The translations under genes and the position numbers were made by a program. From Spirochaetales bacterium (GTDB lineage: Bacteria > Spirochaetota > Spirochaetia > Treponematales > Rectinemataceae): 7,019 nt of DNA. The notes below the pieces were generated by a model. The model searched no databases and had not been told where the DNA came from. It was given only the letters and a program-made list of their open reading frames with translations. Below, piece by piece: positions 1 through 6,490 of this stretch (positions are counted from its first letter, which is position 1; every line of letters starts with the position of its first letter). Location of the stretch: positions 467,434-474,452 of the forward strand of contig JADLKI010000008.1 of the NCBI GenBank assembly GCA_015657395.1, read 5' to 3'.

Positions 1-933
1 AGCCTGATCTGCATAGCTGCGGCTTTGCTAAAATTAGATATAAGAAATATTCTGCCCGTCTATCAAAGCATGAAGATGAAAAAGCATACCTCGTTTCTTT
101 CAGGAATACTGACGATGCTTGCCATGGCGCCTTTTTATTTCTCCGGTTTTGACACGATCCCTCAGGGAGCAGAAGAAACCGAAGGTATTAAGCCGTCAAG
201 CATAGGTAAAGTTATTATCCTTGTTCTCGTTTGTGCCGGATGCTTCTATGTTTCAATCTTTCTTTCCGCAGGTTGTGCCCTCCCATGGCTGAGATTCATT
301 GAACTGGGACGGCCTGCCTTTCCGAATCTTTTCCTGGTCCTCTATCCGAATCTGTTCGGGAAACTCTTATTTGGGATCAGTCTTATTTCGGCCCTGGCTG
401 GCCTTTTTTCCACATGGAATGGCTTTTATATCGCCGGCTCCAGACTTCTTTTGGGAATGGCCAGAGCTCAGTTTCTCCCGGCTGTTTTCAAAAAAGTTCA
501 TCCCAAATACAAGACTCCATACATGTGTGATGCGTTTTGCGCCGCGATTATGGTACTGGGCGTCTTTCTGGGCACCGGGATAATTGACACCCTTACTACA
601 CTTGGTTCAGCAGGCTTTGTCGTAGGCTGGGGAATAACCTGCATAAGTTCATATAAACTTAGGAGAACCGCTCCGGCGATGTCCCGGCCATATCGTATGC
701 GCTATGGGGAATTTACTTCGATTTTGGGCAGCGGCGTTTGCGTCTTGATTCTTTTGAATTGTGTCATTCCTGCAATGCCTGGCTACATGGGCCATGGCGG
801 GATGATCGCATTGATTGCCTGGTCCGTCCTCGGAATAATCTTCTTTTGTTTTACCGCAAAAAAACGCACTTTGTCTGAAGAAGAGACCGCCCATCAACTG
901 TTTACAAAAGAAAAAGCATCTATTGACGGATAG
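1..933 (+). CDS. APC-superfamily amino-acid permease, C-terminal part (5' end outside window)
   Basis: This is an integral membrane transporter of the amino acid-polyamine-organocation superfamily, which imports or exchanges amino acids or amines across the cytoplasmic membrane. The frame is open from base 1, so the N-terminal half (about TM1-5) lies upstream, and the TTG at 25 is not a credible start. What remains is about 310 residues with roughly seven hydrophobic segments. The first carries GFDTIPQGAEE, the typical TM6 unwound-helix motif GFD.I...AEE of this superfamily. Later come a Gly/Ala-rich segment ending in the cytoplasmic SRLLLGMARAQFLP (the usual 'aR.l..mar.g.lP' loop after TM8), then TM9-12 and a charged tail. 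It ends with TAG at 931-933; I see no terminator directly after it. The substrate cannot be told from sequence. Family assignment is confident. Confidence 0.88.
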   Translation, partial: SLICIAAALLKLDIRNILPVYQSMKMKKHTSFLSGILTMLAMAPFYFSGFDTIPQGAEETEGIKPSSIGKVIILVLVCAGCFYVSIFLSAGCALPWLRFIELGRPAFPNLFLVLYPNLFGKLLFGISLISALAGLFSTWNGFYIAGSRLLLGMARAQFLPAVFKKVHPKYKTPYMCDAFCAAIMVLGVFLGTGIIDTLTTLGSAGFVVGWGITCISSYKLRRTAPAMSRPYRMRYGEFTSILGSGVCVLILLNCVIPAMPGYMGHGGMIALIAWSVLGIIFFCFTAKKRTLSEEETAHQLFTKEKASIDG

Positions 934-960
934 AAAAAATGCAGCATTAGTTGACATTGT

Positions 961-1080
961 ACAAGCCTGTGGTATTGCTCCGACATTTCTGACGAAGCGA
1001 AGGACATTTTCAAGCGCTTACATATTGATCTACCGAAGAAAGTGCCTTCGACCGTAACGAGAGAACCGGCTGCGGTATAA
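961..1080 (+). pseudogene. Possible C-terminal relic of a transposase-like gene
   Basis: Just after the permease, a frame without a start runs to TAA at 1078-1080. Its last 30 or so codons read like real protein: SDEAKDIFKRLHIDLPKK, then a short Pro/Thr/Arg tail. An amphipathic helix followed by 'L.I.LPK' resembles the C-terminal ends of some DDE transposases (IS1634/IS4-like), but this is an impression from memory and not a domain match. The frame is blocked by TGA at 952-954, so at most 41 codons survive. No terminal inverted repeats were seen around it. It could also be the end of an unrelated gene, or chance. Confidence 0.25.
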
Positions 1081-1177
1081 TGCAATTTCGGGTACTTTTT
1101 GTTAACTCTATTATTTGTAGCGTGTTAATAAGCTTTTCTATATCACGGATTGTACAACGCCAGAACAGATACAAACG

Positions 1178-1339
1178 CTATTTTTTGATGGACATTATAA
1201 AGGGATACAATAACAAATCCATACAATAATGAAGGAGAGCATCATTCCGTATTTTCGGAACAAAAAAATGCCATATCCCAAATGCGATTGAGGCGGTACT
1301 GCCAATGGATATAAGTATCTTCGAGCAGGTTCCTGTCAC
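1178..1339 (-). CDS. Short membrane protein, probably a truncated or frameshifted remnant
   Basis: A 53-codon minus-strand frame starts at GTG 1339-1337, preceded by AAAAGGAG (1346-1353) six bases upstream, which is a convincing ribosome binding site. Residues about 7-27 form one hydrophobic helix ending in FGIWHFFVP. That motif resembles small conserved multi-pass membrane proteins in which the helix is followed by an aromatic 'W.WYSY' stretch. Here the similarity stops after VPKI, and the rest (RNDALLHYCMDLLLYPF...) looks like a shifted frame. A neighbouring frame over the same bases also gives a hydrophobic stretch beginning YGMMLSFIIVW. I read it as a remnant that keeps its translation start; it could be a genuine small single-pass protein. 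Function unknown. Confidence 0.4.
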   Translation of the reverse strand: MTGTCSKILISIGSTASIAFGIWHFFVPKIRNDALLHYCMDLLLYPFIMSIKK

Positions 1340-1466
1340 CGATATCTCCTTTTTCACGCTCGATGGATGTTCGTGTCTGGAATTGTAAAGGCAATGTCTC
1401 ACTTCATGCAACTATGCCGGATTTCGATATGCCGGTGAAGTGTTATTCAGTGTCTATCATTCTACT

Positions 1467-1494
1467 TTTATCTATTGGGGAAAAGTGCTATACT
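1467..1494 (+). promoter_or_regulatory. Candidate sigma-70 promoter for the DUF169 gene
   Basis: A -10 box TATACT (1489-1494) is preceded by TG at 1486-1487 in extended -10 position. A weak -35 TTTATC (1467-1472) lies 16 bases upstream. The expected transcript start near 1501 would leave a leader of about 155 bases before the ATG at 1658, containing the 1584-1599 hairpin. No operator repeat is evident. Support rests mainly on the extended -10. Confidence 0.4.
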
Positions 1495-1583
1495 ATTTTC
1501 AGGAAGAGAGTTTCAGCTCCCCGAAGCCATCCGATGACCACTTAAAATTTTTTTAGGCGTGATCTGTCTACGAACAACATCTG

Positions 1584-1599
1584 CGGGAAGCTTTTCCCG
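1584..1599 (+). promoter_or_regulatory. Small leader hairpin upstream of the DUF169 gene
   Basis: CGGGAA (1584-1589) and TTCCCG (1594-1599) form a perfect 6-bp stem with a four-base loop, about 45 bases before the ribosome binding site. No T run follows, so it is not a terminator. It may stabilise or structure the leader; any regulatory role is speculative. Confidence 0.3.
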
Positions 1600-1657
1600 G
1601 TTTGTTGCATCTGACAGCTTCGGATTGGAGTAAAAAACTTCCCAAAAGGAGTCTTGT

Positions 1658-2425
1658 ATGAACCCCAGAGAGGCGAGTGAAAAGATTGTCGAGATTCTTC
1701 ATCTAGAGACAGAGCCGGTGGCTGTCCAGGTCTATAAGGACAGAAAAGATTTGCCGCGGCATCCACAGAATATTAAGCAAAATTTCTGTCAGCTGGTATC
1801 GGTGGCTCGCTATCAGGGCCGGGCCAACAGTGGCGTCGCCGACAGCATGATCTGCGCGTTCGGTGCTTCCTGCCTTGGCCTCATCAAGACACCCGAGGTG
1901 ATTGAGTCGGGTAAAGCGGCGCTCGGTGTGTATACCGGTACCCCCGAAGCATCGAAAAAATTCATGTCCAATGTATTCAAAATTGGCGACAAAGGGAAAA
2001 AATACGACGCCGTGATGGTGAAACCACTGGCCGAAGTCAATGAGTCCGACAAACCCCAGGCTGTTCTCATGTATGTAAATCCTGCCCAGGCGATGCGCTT
2101 GATCCATTCATGCGCGTACGACAATGGAGAGAAGATCACTGCAGACACCGTGGCGGAAGGAGCGATGTGCTCATGTGTAGGCTTTGCCATTGACAACCAA
2201 AAACCGACGGTCGGGTTCCCCTGCGCGGGCGATCGCATTTTTGGCGGTACCCAAAATCATGAGCTGGTCTTTGTGGTCCCCTACAGCATGGTGACGGATA
2301 CGCTTGTCGAGCATCTGGAGAAGACAGCGGCCGGCGGCTTCTCTGTTTTCCCCGTTCCGCCCAATATGTACTGGACGCCTTCAATGCCTCCTTCCTATAC
2401 AATCCAGCCTGAGTATCTGAAGTAA
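1658..2425 (+). CDS. DUF169 family protein
   Basis: A complete 255-residue cytoplasmic protein with no signal peptide or membrane segment. The start is fixed by AAAGGAG (1645-1651) six bases before ATG. It shows the hallmarks I know for DUF169: an N-terminal helical part with EPVAVQVYKD; a first Cys cluster (FCQLVSVARYQG then DSMICAFGASCLGL, about residues 43-73); a central 'YDAVMVKPL...P..VLMYVNPAQAMRL' strand-helix; and a C-terminal Cys pair in MCSCVGFA and GFPCAGDRIFG (about residues 169-193). Conserved Cys and Gly residues suggest a cofactor or metal site, but the family has no established function that I can state. It stands alone, with a terminator downstream (2534-2569) and a convergent neighbour. 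The same frame continues with protein-like sequence after the TAA (see findings). Family call is confident, role is not. Confidence 0.85.
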   Translation: MNPREASEKIVEILHLETEPVAVQVYKDRKDLPRHPQNIKQNFCQLVSVARYQGRANSGVADSMICAFGASCLGLIKTPEVIESGKAALGVYTGTPEASKKFMSNVFKIGDKGKKYDAVMVKPLAEVNESDKPQAVLMYVNPAQAMRLIHSCAYDNGEKITADTVAEGAMCSCVGFAIDNQKPTVGFPCAGDRIFGGTQNHELVFVVPYSMVTDTLVEHLEKTAAGGFSVFPVPPNMYWTPSMPPSYTIQPEYLK

Positions 2426-2533
2426 TTATTCGAAACAGGCATCCTCGGCCTTACGCCGGAGGAATTCGAGAAACGGATCGTGCATCCCTAGACGCTCTGT
2501 TCGAAGATGGATAGGACGATCAAAAGCATGAAT

Positions 2534-2569
2534 AAAAACGCCGTGGTCAACAATGACTACGGCGTTTTT
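2534..2569. terminator. Bidirectional rho-independent terminator between convergent genes
   Basis: A 16-base left arm (2534-2549, beginning AAAAACGCCG) pairs with the right arm (2554-2569, ending CGGCGTTTTT) around the loop ACAA. The only imperfection is one G-T opposition. The A run on one side and T run on the other give U tracts on both strands, so it can stop transcription of the DUF169 gene from the left and of the Ntn-hydrolase gene from the right. Confidence 0.9.
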
Positions 2570-2583
2570 TGAAACGGTGTAAG

Positions 2584-2610
2584 CGGCCAGTCTCGTAAGA
2601 CCAAAGGCCG
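2584..2610. repeat. Two-part hairpin after the Ntn-hydrolase gene
   Basis: CGGCC (2584-2588) pairs with GGCCG (2606-2610), and inside it GTCT (2590-2593) pairs with AGAC (2598-2601) around CGTA. It lies between the minus-strand stop codon (2631) and the main terminator. No T run follows on either strand, so it probably acts as a 3' UTR structure, not as a terminator. Confidence 0.45.
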
Positions 2611-2630
2611 TCCAGCTGAAGGTTATAAAG

Positions 2631-4415
2631 TTATCTCTTCCAAGCCGAGCTCTCCACGCTCGTCGCGATCATCGTCTTGAGCGCGGCGTCGGCGAGGTCG
2701 AGCCCCATCGCCCAGTGCTGCATGCAGAAAGAATCGAGCGCTGCCTGGGCCGCCATCGTCTGACCTCCGGATTTCAGGTCGATGTAGTCTTTTTCCATGG
2801 CAGGCATCTCCGTGAAAAGACTTTCTTCATAGGGATCGAAGACCTTTCTGATGCCTTCGTGGTAGATCCTGTATGCGCCGAAGGCCAGTTTGGATATCTG
2901 GAAGAAGCGGGAGCCTGCGTCCGGCGTGGAGTACCTTGTATCCATTGAAGATGCGCCTACGTAAAAGGGAATGAAGAGACTGTTGCAGGGTTGGTTGTAC
3001 GCGTGGAGCATGAGGCCCAGCTCATCCGGGACATCGGGTCTGGCCATCAGGATCGCTGTTGCGGCCGTCGTTCCCTCGAGGGCGTGATGGCAGATCGCGC
3101 GGGGGAATATCGAGACTTCCACCGTGTCCTGAGTCGGGAACTCAGTCATCCATTCCTGCCGGTCATACACGTAATCGGTGCTGTAGAAGGGGACCTGCTC
3201 CAGCGTCAGCACTTTGCCGCTGGGGAGCGGATAGCTGTCGTAATGGTCTCGCGTGCAGGGCATCAGCGTCTCTGCGGAGATGTTTCCCGAAATGCCCTTC
3301 AGGAGTTCCATGGCCCGCTGGTAGCGCATTTCGGTGTTGTAGAGTATCTCGGCCGCCGGGCGTGAAATGATATTGTCGTTGTTTTCGGGATAGAGTTCCG
3401 TTGTGCCGTAGACAGCCCTGAAGTTGATCTTCGAGACATCGGCGCCTATCCATCCCTGTGATCTGGCATAGGAAAGCAGATCATCTGAGCAGAGCTCATA
3501 GTCATCCGTGATCTGGAACTGGTTGGACCTGGCCGTGTAGGTGTCCTGGTAGCGTCTGGCGACCCAGCGTTTGCCGGTGATCTCGACGACCCAGAGCTCC
3601 TGGGAATCGCCTATCTCGAACATGATGGCGTTCCAGGCCTGATCATACTTCTCGGTGAGTTTCGTGAGGATTTCGACCCCTTCGCGCGCCGTTTTCGCTC
3701 TCTCAAGGACGAGGCGCACGTAGTCATTGTCGTGGAGCCCGTTTGTGAAGGCCAACTCGTCCCGCGTGGGCGCGTCGTTGTCCGATACGATGACCTGGAA
3801 TTCGTTTATTCCCATTCCGTATCCCCAGCGACCGGCCGAGCGTGAACCGATGAAGGAATAGGTGCGGGACGTCTGAGGAATGTCGATATAGGCGGCCCTA
3901 TAGAGGTCGGTCGATGCGTAATCGCGGCCCCCTTCCTTCGCGACTTCGGAGATAGTGTTCGGCCCCAGATCGCGGTTTTTGGATATGATGCTCCCCGCGC
4001 CCGCCGCCAGCACTTTGCCGTTGGCCAGGAAGGTCGTGCACTCTCCGACGAATCCCGTCATGAGCCTGTCTGCCGTGTTGTACACGAGGATATCTTCGTA
4101 GGCTATTCCCGATCCGTCGGCGACGCCGTGCATCCATTCCGCCTTTTCCGGCAGAGTCTCCAATATGAGAGCTTCCCGCTCTCTCACCGCCACGAGGATT
4201 TTGGCATAATCCACCCCGCGTTTTTGGGCGGCCAGTTTCATTTGTGCGATGTGCTCCTGAATCTCGGCCTGCTGGGAGGAACCGACCAGAAAGCCAGACT
4301 GGTACGACGACTCCTCGGCCGCTCCGAGGGGCAACACCGACAAAAGCAGCAACATGGACGTCAGCATCACGATGCCGAACGCCAGTTTCGCATTGCGTGT
4401 GCGGTTCACCAACAT
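2631..4415 (-). CDS. Secreted Ntn hydrolase, C69 dipeptidase / C45 acyltransferase-like
   Basis: A 594-residue exported amide-bond hydrolase. The start at 4415 is chosen because AGGAGGT (4421-4427) lies five bases upstream; an in-frame ATG at 4475 would add 20 residues before a proper signal peptide. Residues 1-33 form a signal peptide (basic RTRNAK, Leu-rich core, cleavage after LGAA). Residues about 34-125 look like a pro-region with GVADGSGIAYEDILVYNT, as in C45 acyltransferases. GECTTF follows with Cys126 as the likely N-terminal nucleophile after self-cleavage, then SKNRD (145-149), RWGYGMGINE (196-205) and WVVEITGKRWVARR. The C-terminal part (FPRAICHHAL, then PCNSLFIPFYVG, about residues 438-487) is typical of C69 dipeptidases. 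The likely role is hydrolysis of short peptides or amino-acid amides outside the cytoplasm; the exact substrate is unknown. It is a single-gene unit with its own promoter and terminator. Confidence 0.82.
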   Translation of the reverse strand: MLVNRTRNAKLAFGIVMLTSMLLLLSVLPLGAAEESSYQSGFLVGSSQQAEIQEHIAQMKLAAQKRGVDYAKILVAVREREALILETLPEKAEWMHGVADGSGIAYEDILVYNTADRLMTGFVGECTTFLANGKVLAAGAGSIISKNRDLGPNTISEVAKEGGRDYASTDLYRAAYIDIPQTSRTYSFIGSRSAGRWGYGMGINEFQVIVSDNDAPTRDELAFTNGLHDNDYVRLVLERAKTAREGVEILTKLTEKYDQAWNAIMFEIGDSQELWVVEITGKRWVARRYQDTYTARSNQFQITDDYELCSDDLLSYARSQGWIGADVSKINFRAVYGTTELYPENNDNIISRPAAEILYNTEMRYQRAMELLKGISGNISAETLMPCTRDHYDSYPLPSGKVLTLEQVPFYSTDYVYDRQEWMTEFPTQDTVEVSIFPRAICHHALEGTTAATAILMARPDVPDELGLMLHAYNQPCNSLFIPFYVGASSMDTRYSTPDAGSRFFQISKLAFGAYRIYHEGIRKVFDPYEESLFTEMPAMEKDYIDLKSGGQTMAAQAALDSFCMQHWAMGLDLADAALKTMIATSVESSAWKR

Positions 4416-4420
4416 AGGAC

Positions 4421-4427
4421 ACCTCCT
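4421..4427 (-). promoter_or_regulatory. Ribosome binding site that fixes the Ntn-hydrolase start
   Basis: Read on the minus strand this is AGGAGGT, a full match to the anti-Shine-Dalgarno, five bases before the ATG at 4415-4413. No comparable site precedes the in-frame ATG at 4475. Confidence 0.85.
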
Positions 4428-4499
4428 GGGAGAACGTTGTGTGAATTGAGGCATTTTCAATGCTGCTATCGACAAGAGCCTCTTTCTGCGCTTGGAGAG

Positions 4500-4528
4500 A
4501 TTATAAATCCGTATATCTGAATAAACAA
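4500..4528 (-). promoter_or_regulatory. Sigma-70 promoter of the Ntn-hydrolase gene
   Basis: On the minus strand a perfect TATAAT (4505-4500) lies 17 bases after TTGTTT (4528-4523). The expected start of transcription near 4493 gives a leader of about 78 bases before the ATG at 4415. It would make the shorter 594-residue product; the ATG at 4475 would also be inside the transcript but lacks a ribosome binding site. Confidence 0.65.
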
Positions 4529-4681
4529 TGAAGTTTTATGCGAATTGAGAGAGAGTCTTTGAGATTGTGAATGGCTAAACACCAACGAGGGATAGAAGTT
4601 GATTTTGGCTCGTATCAGGAGAAATCGAGGAGGAAGCGTCACTTTTATCTGTATTTCTCATCGACTGCGGAGTTGGTGATC

Positions 4682-5114
4682 ATGGACCGGAAGTCGAAGA
4701 CAAAGCGCCTCGTGGTCTGGATGAACGGCGAGCGTGTCGGGACGCGGTCAATTCTTCCCTCAAGCATCCATGAGTTTTGGTATGATAGGTCGTGGCTGGC
4801 ATTCCCTGAGGTCCGACCGCGTTCGATCTGCGCGCAGAGATCGGAAGGAATTGCGTGGGCGGCGCGATCCAGCTCCTGCCCGAAAGGCAATAATGCAGGC
4901 GGATATGAAGGAGTCCGTGGAGAACGAGTGGCTCTGCGCGAGGATTGTGGAAGCCTTTGGCCTCCCGGCCACGGTTTCCGAGCCGATACTTGAGGGTATT
5001 CAGGTGGCTCCCATTCGTGCACTTGACTTCGTTCCGGCACAAACCGCGCCAACAGCGACGCAAGAGGCTTTGCGCTCAAGCCTGGCCCGCATGTCAGGGA
5101 CATGCCGGGCTTGA
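4682..5114 (+). pseudogene. hipA: hipA toxin-kinase relic with internal deletions
   Basis: HipA is the Ser/Thr kinase toxin of HipBA toxin-antitoxin modules. Three pieces in three frames match it in order. Piece 1 (4682-4815) has LVVWMNGERVG and HEFWYDRSWLAFPEVRP, the HipA N-terminal subdomain. Piece 2 (about 4816-4890) reads TAFDLRAEIGRNCVGG then AIQLLPE, followed by TAA. Piece 3 (about 4899-4994) reads MKESVENEWLCARIVEAFGL, the SVENEW helix region. Relative to intact HipA (about 400-440 residues), perhaps 50-60 residues are missing between pieces 1 and 2, more between 2 and 3, and the C-terminal kinase core with its catalytic Asp is gone. The rest of the last frame to TGA 5112-5114 is not recognised. 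GGAG 8 bases before ATG 4682 supports that start. No hipB-like HTH gene is visible upstream. It is certainly non-functional as a kinase. Confidence 0.8.
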
Positions 5115-5227
5115 AGCAATCTGTATACTATAGGACACTAAGAGGGGTGAAAGGTGGTCATGCGGACCGGTATTGGCCTTTTTCAACGCCCTGACAGGCG
5201 CGGTCGGCGACCATGACTTTTCCCTAT

Positions 5228-5232
5228 GGAGG
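5228..5232 (+). promoter_or_regulatory. Ribosome binding site of the secreted repeat-protein pseudogene
   Basis: GGAGG six bases before ATG 5239. It selects this internal Met over any start further upstream, and places the signal peptide at the very N-terminus. Confidence 0.7.
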
Positions 5233-5238
5233 AAAGCC

Positions 5239-6257
5239 ATGAAATACTGCTGTCTTTTATGTGCTCTGTGCCTGTGTTCAACCTTCGCTTTTGCGCAGAA
5301 TGCGCTTACGCTCAACGCCGAGTACACCCTTGAAGCTCCGTCGGAGAGGTCTCGTTCAAGGGTGCCATGGGAGGCGCTCCCTATACGACGGTATTCTCTA
5401 TTCCTGTAATTCCCGGAGAGCGCTATACTCTGGAAGTCGGTTGGGACGACGGGGAATCCCTTCTGCTGTTCGTACAGGGGAACGATCCGGCTTCCGCACG
5501 GCCGTCCGCGCCGTCAGGCCTCACGAATTCCGTTGTCATAAACACGTCGGGAGGCAAGAAGGCGCTCCTGAATTTTACCGTATCGGCAAAAAGCCCGGGC
5601 AACGCCGCCTATCTCGTTTTCGCCTCGAGCTCTCCCGGGAGGGTCATCCGCGCTCAGATCAGGAATCCCGCCGATCCCGATGCGGACGTCAGGACACGGA
5701 AGCTGGATGGGAATCTGATCGGACAGGTCTGGACCACGCCCCTTTACGCGATCGCCAGGATCGCGGATCCTTCTTCCTCGACAGGAAAAGCGGACGCTTT
5801 CTTCCCTTTGAATACCTGGACAGATGCGGTCTGTGGCTCAGAGAAGCGTGATCTCGCGACCTTCGGGACCCAGTATTACTACCTGATGCCTGTCAGGCTC
5901 GAGAAGTCGGGCAGGTACACCCTCAACGTTCGCTACGAAGAGAGCGCACTCGTCCAGGTGATTGGCAGGACCCTTCCCTAAGATTTCAGAGTCATCCCGA
6001 GGGCACGTCCCTCACGGCCACCGTCAACATAAGTTCGGGAGAAAGGAAACCGCGACCTGGCGCGTTAATTTTATCGTGTCCGAGAAGAGTCTGGGGAATA
6101 CGGCATGGATAGTCATCTCCTCGCTCTCGCGGGCAAGTCGGTCCACGTCATGTTGTCCTATCCAGCCATTCCCGATACCGAGGTGGCGGCTCCCGTCAAC
6201 GGAAAATACACGGGAGAGGTTCAGACTATCCCGCTATTCATCACGGAATCCTACTGA
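5239..6257 (+). pseudogene. Secreted protein with tandem beta-rich repeats, broken by four frameshifts
   Basis: The start at 5239 follows GGAGG by six bases. A signal peptide (MKYCCLLCALCLCSTFAFA, cleavage before QN) precedes a mature part that must be read through four frame changes: near 5337, 5964, 6045 and 6131, ending at TGA 6255-6257. The stitched product is about 340 residues. It has two related modules. Module 1 contains YTTVFSIPVIPGERYTLEVGW, LFVQGNDP, NTSGGKKALLNFTVSAKSPGN and AYLVFASS. Module 2 contains YYYLMPVRLEKSGRYTLNVRY, QDPSLRF, NISSGERK, VNFIVSEKSLGN and WIVISSLS. A third module appears to begin (GKYTGEVQTIPLF) and stops. Repeated 'GrYTL.V' plus 'LvF' strands suggest a PPC-like or jelly-roll beta-sandwich in the cell envelope or outside the cell. 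I do not recognise a named family. The frameshifts could also be assembly errors. Confidence 0.7.
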
Positions 6258-6289
6258 TCTACCGAGCGAGGGGAATGCGGCTGACTTGA

Positions 6290-6430
6290 CGGATTCCGGG
6301 CCAATCGGCCAGTCCTCGTCCTCAGGTGATTTTCTTCATCGTCTGCGCCGTGTTTCCCATTCTCCAGATTTTCATATCGGAGCTGATCCTCGACCTGCCT
6401 GTGTGGTTTCGTGTGACTTTGGATAAATAA
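6290..6430 (+). pseudogene. C-terminal tail of an unknown membrane protein
   Basis: After a TGA at 6287-6289, a frame runs to TAA 6428-6430. Its last 35 codons read VIFFIVCAVFPILQIFISE then LILDLPVWFRVTLDK, a plausible transmembrane helix with a short basic tail. No start codon with a ribosome binding site precedes it, and the residues before the helix are Pro/Ser/Arg-rich and do not look real. I interpret it as the fossil 3' end of a membrane protein gene. It could be chance, since the segment is short. Confidence 0.3.
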
Positions 6431-6432
6431 GG

Positions 6433-6459
6433 TGCTTCTCCGTTTATACGGCTGAAGCA
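6433..6459 (-). terminator. Hairpin downstream of the tRNA, possible second terminator
   Basis: TGCTTC (6433-6438) pairs with GAAGCA (6454-6459), with an inner CCG/CGG stem around TTTATA. On the minus strand it is followed by CCTTATTTAT, a weak U-rich tract. Placed about 30 bases after the tRNA 3' end, it may finish termination begun by the 6463-6486 hairpin. Confidence 0.4.
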
Positions 6460-6462
6460 TAA

Positions 6463-6486
6463 ATCTAAGCTTATAAATACTTAGAT
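6463..6486 (-). terminator. Hairpin just after tRNA-Gly, probable weak terminator
   Basis: ATCTAAG (6463-6469) and CTTAGAT (6480-6486) form a perfect 7-bp stem with a 10-base AT-rich loop, starting 5 bases past the tRNA 3' end on the minus strand. Only a short TTTAT follows the stem, so efficiency would be low. Confidence 0.45.
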
Positions 6487-6490
6487 CGTA

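Larger units (their letters stand above)
1340..1657. other. Intergenic region between divergent small gene and DUF169 gene
   Basis: This 318-base stretch has no gene I can support. It holds the minus-strand ribosome binding site at 1346-1353, a plus-strand promoter candidate at 1467-1494, a small hairpin at 1584-1599 and the DUF169 ribosome binding site at 1645-1651. Short open frames here show no coding character. Confidence 0.5.

Noticed and set aside
951..978. Perfect -35 TTGACA at 951-956.
   Set aside because: The best -10 at a proper distance (TATTGC, 973-978) matches poorly and no supported gene follows.
1703..2238. Long minus-strand open frames inside the DUF169 gene.
   Set aside because: They are opposite a clear family match; no start signals and no protein features of their own.
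3059..3370. Open plus-strand frames inside the Ntn-hydrolase gene.
   Set aside because: Arg/Ser/Pro-rich composition, no ribosome binding site, antisense to a strongly supported coding frame.
4416..4475. ATG at 4475 as the Ntn-hydrolase start.
   Set aside because: It lacks a ribosome binding site and would put 20 residues in front of a normal signal peptide.
4571..4681. ATG at 4571 as the start of the hipA relic, giving an N-terminal extension.
   Set aside because: No Shine-Dalgarno before it; the extension does not resemble HipA or a HipB helix-turn-helix, and GGAG precedes ATG 4682.
5111..5134. TTGAAG plus TATACT/TATAGG near 5111-5134 as a promoter for the secreted pseudogene.
   Set aside because: The spacing between boxes is 7 or 12 bases, far too short; no suitable -35 exists for TATACT.
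5330..5345. Programmed -1 frameshifting in the secreted repeat gene.
   Set aside because: No slippery heptamer at the shift, and three further shifts follow.
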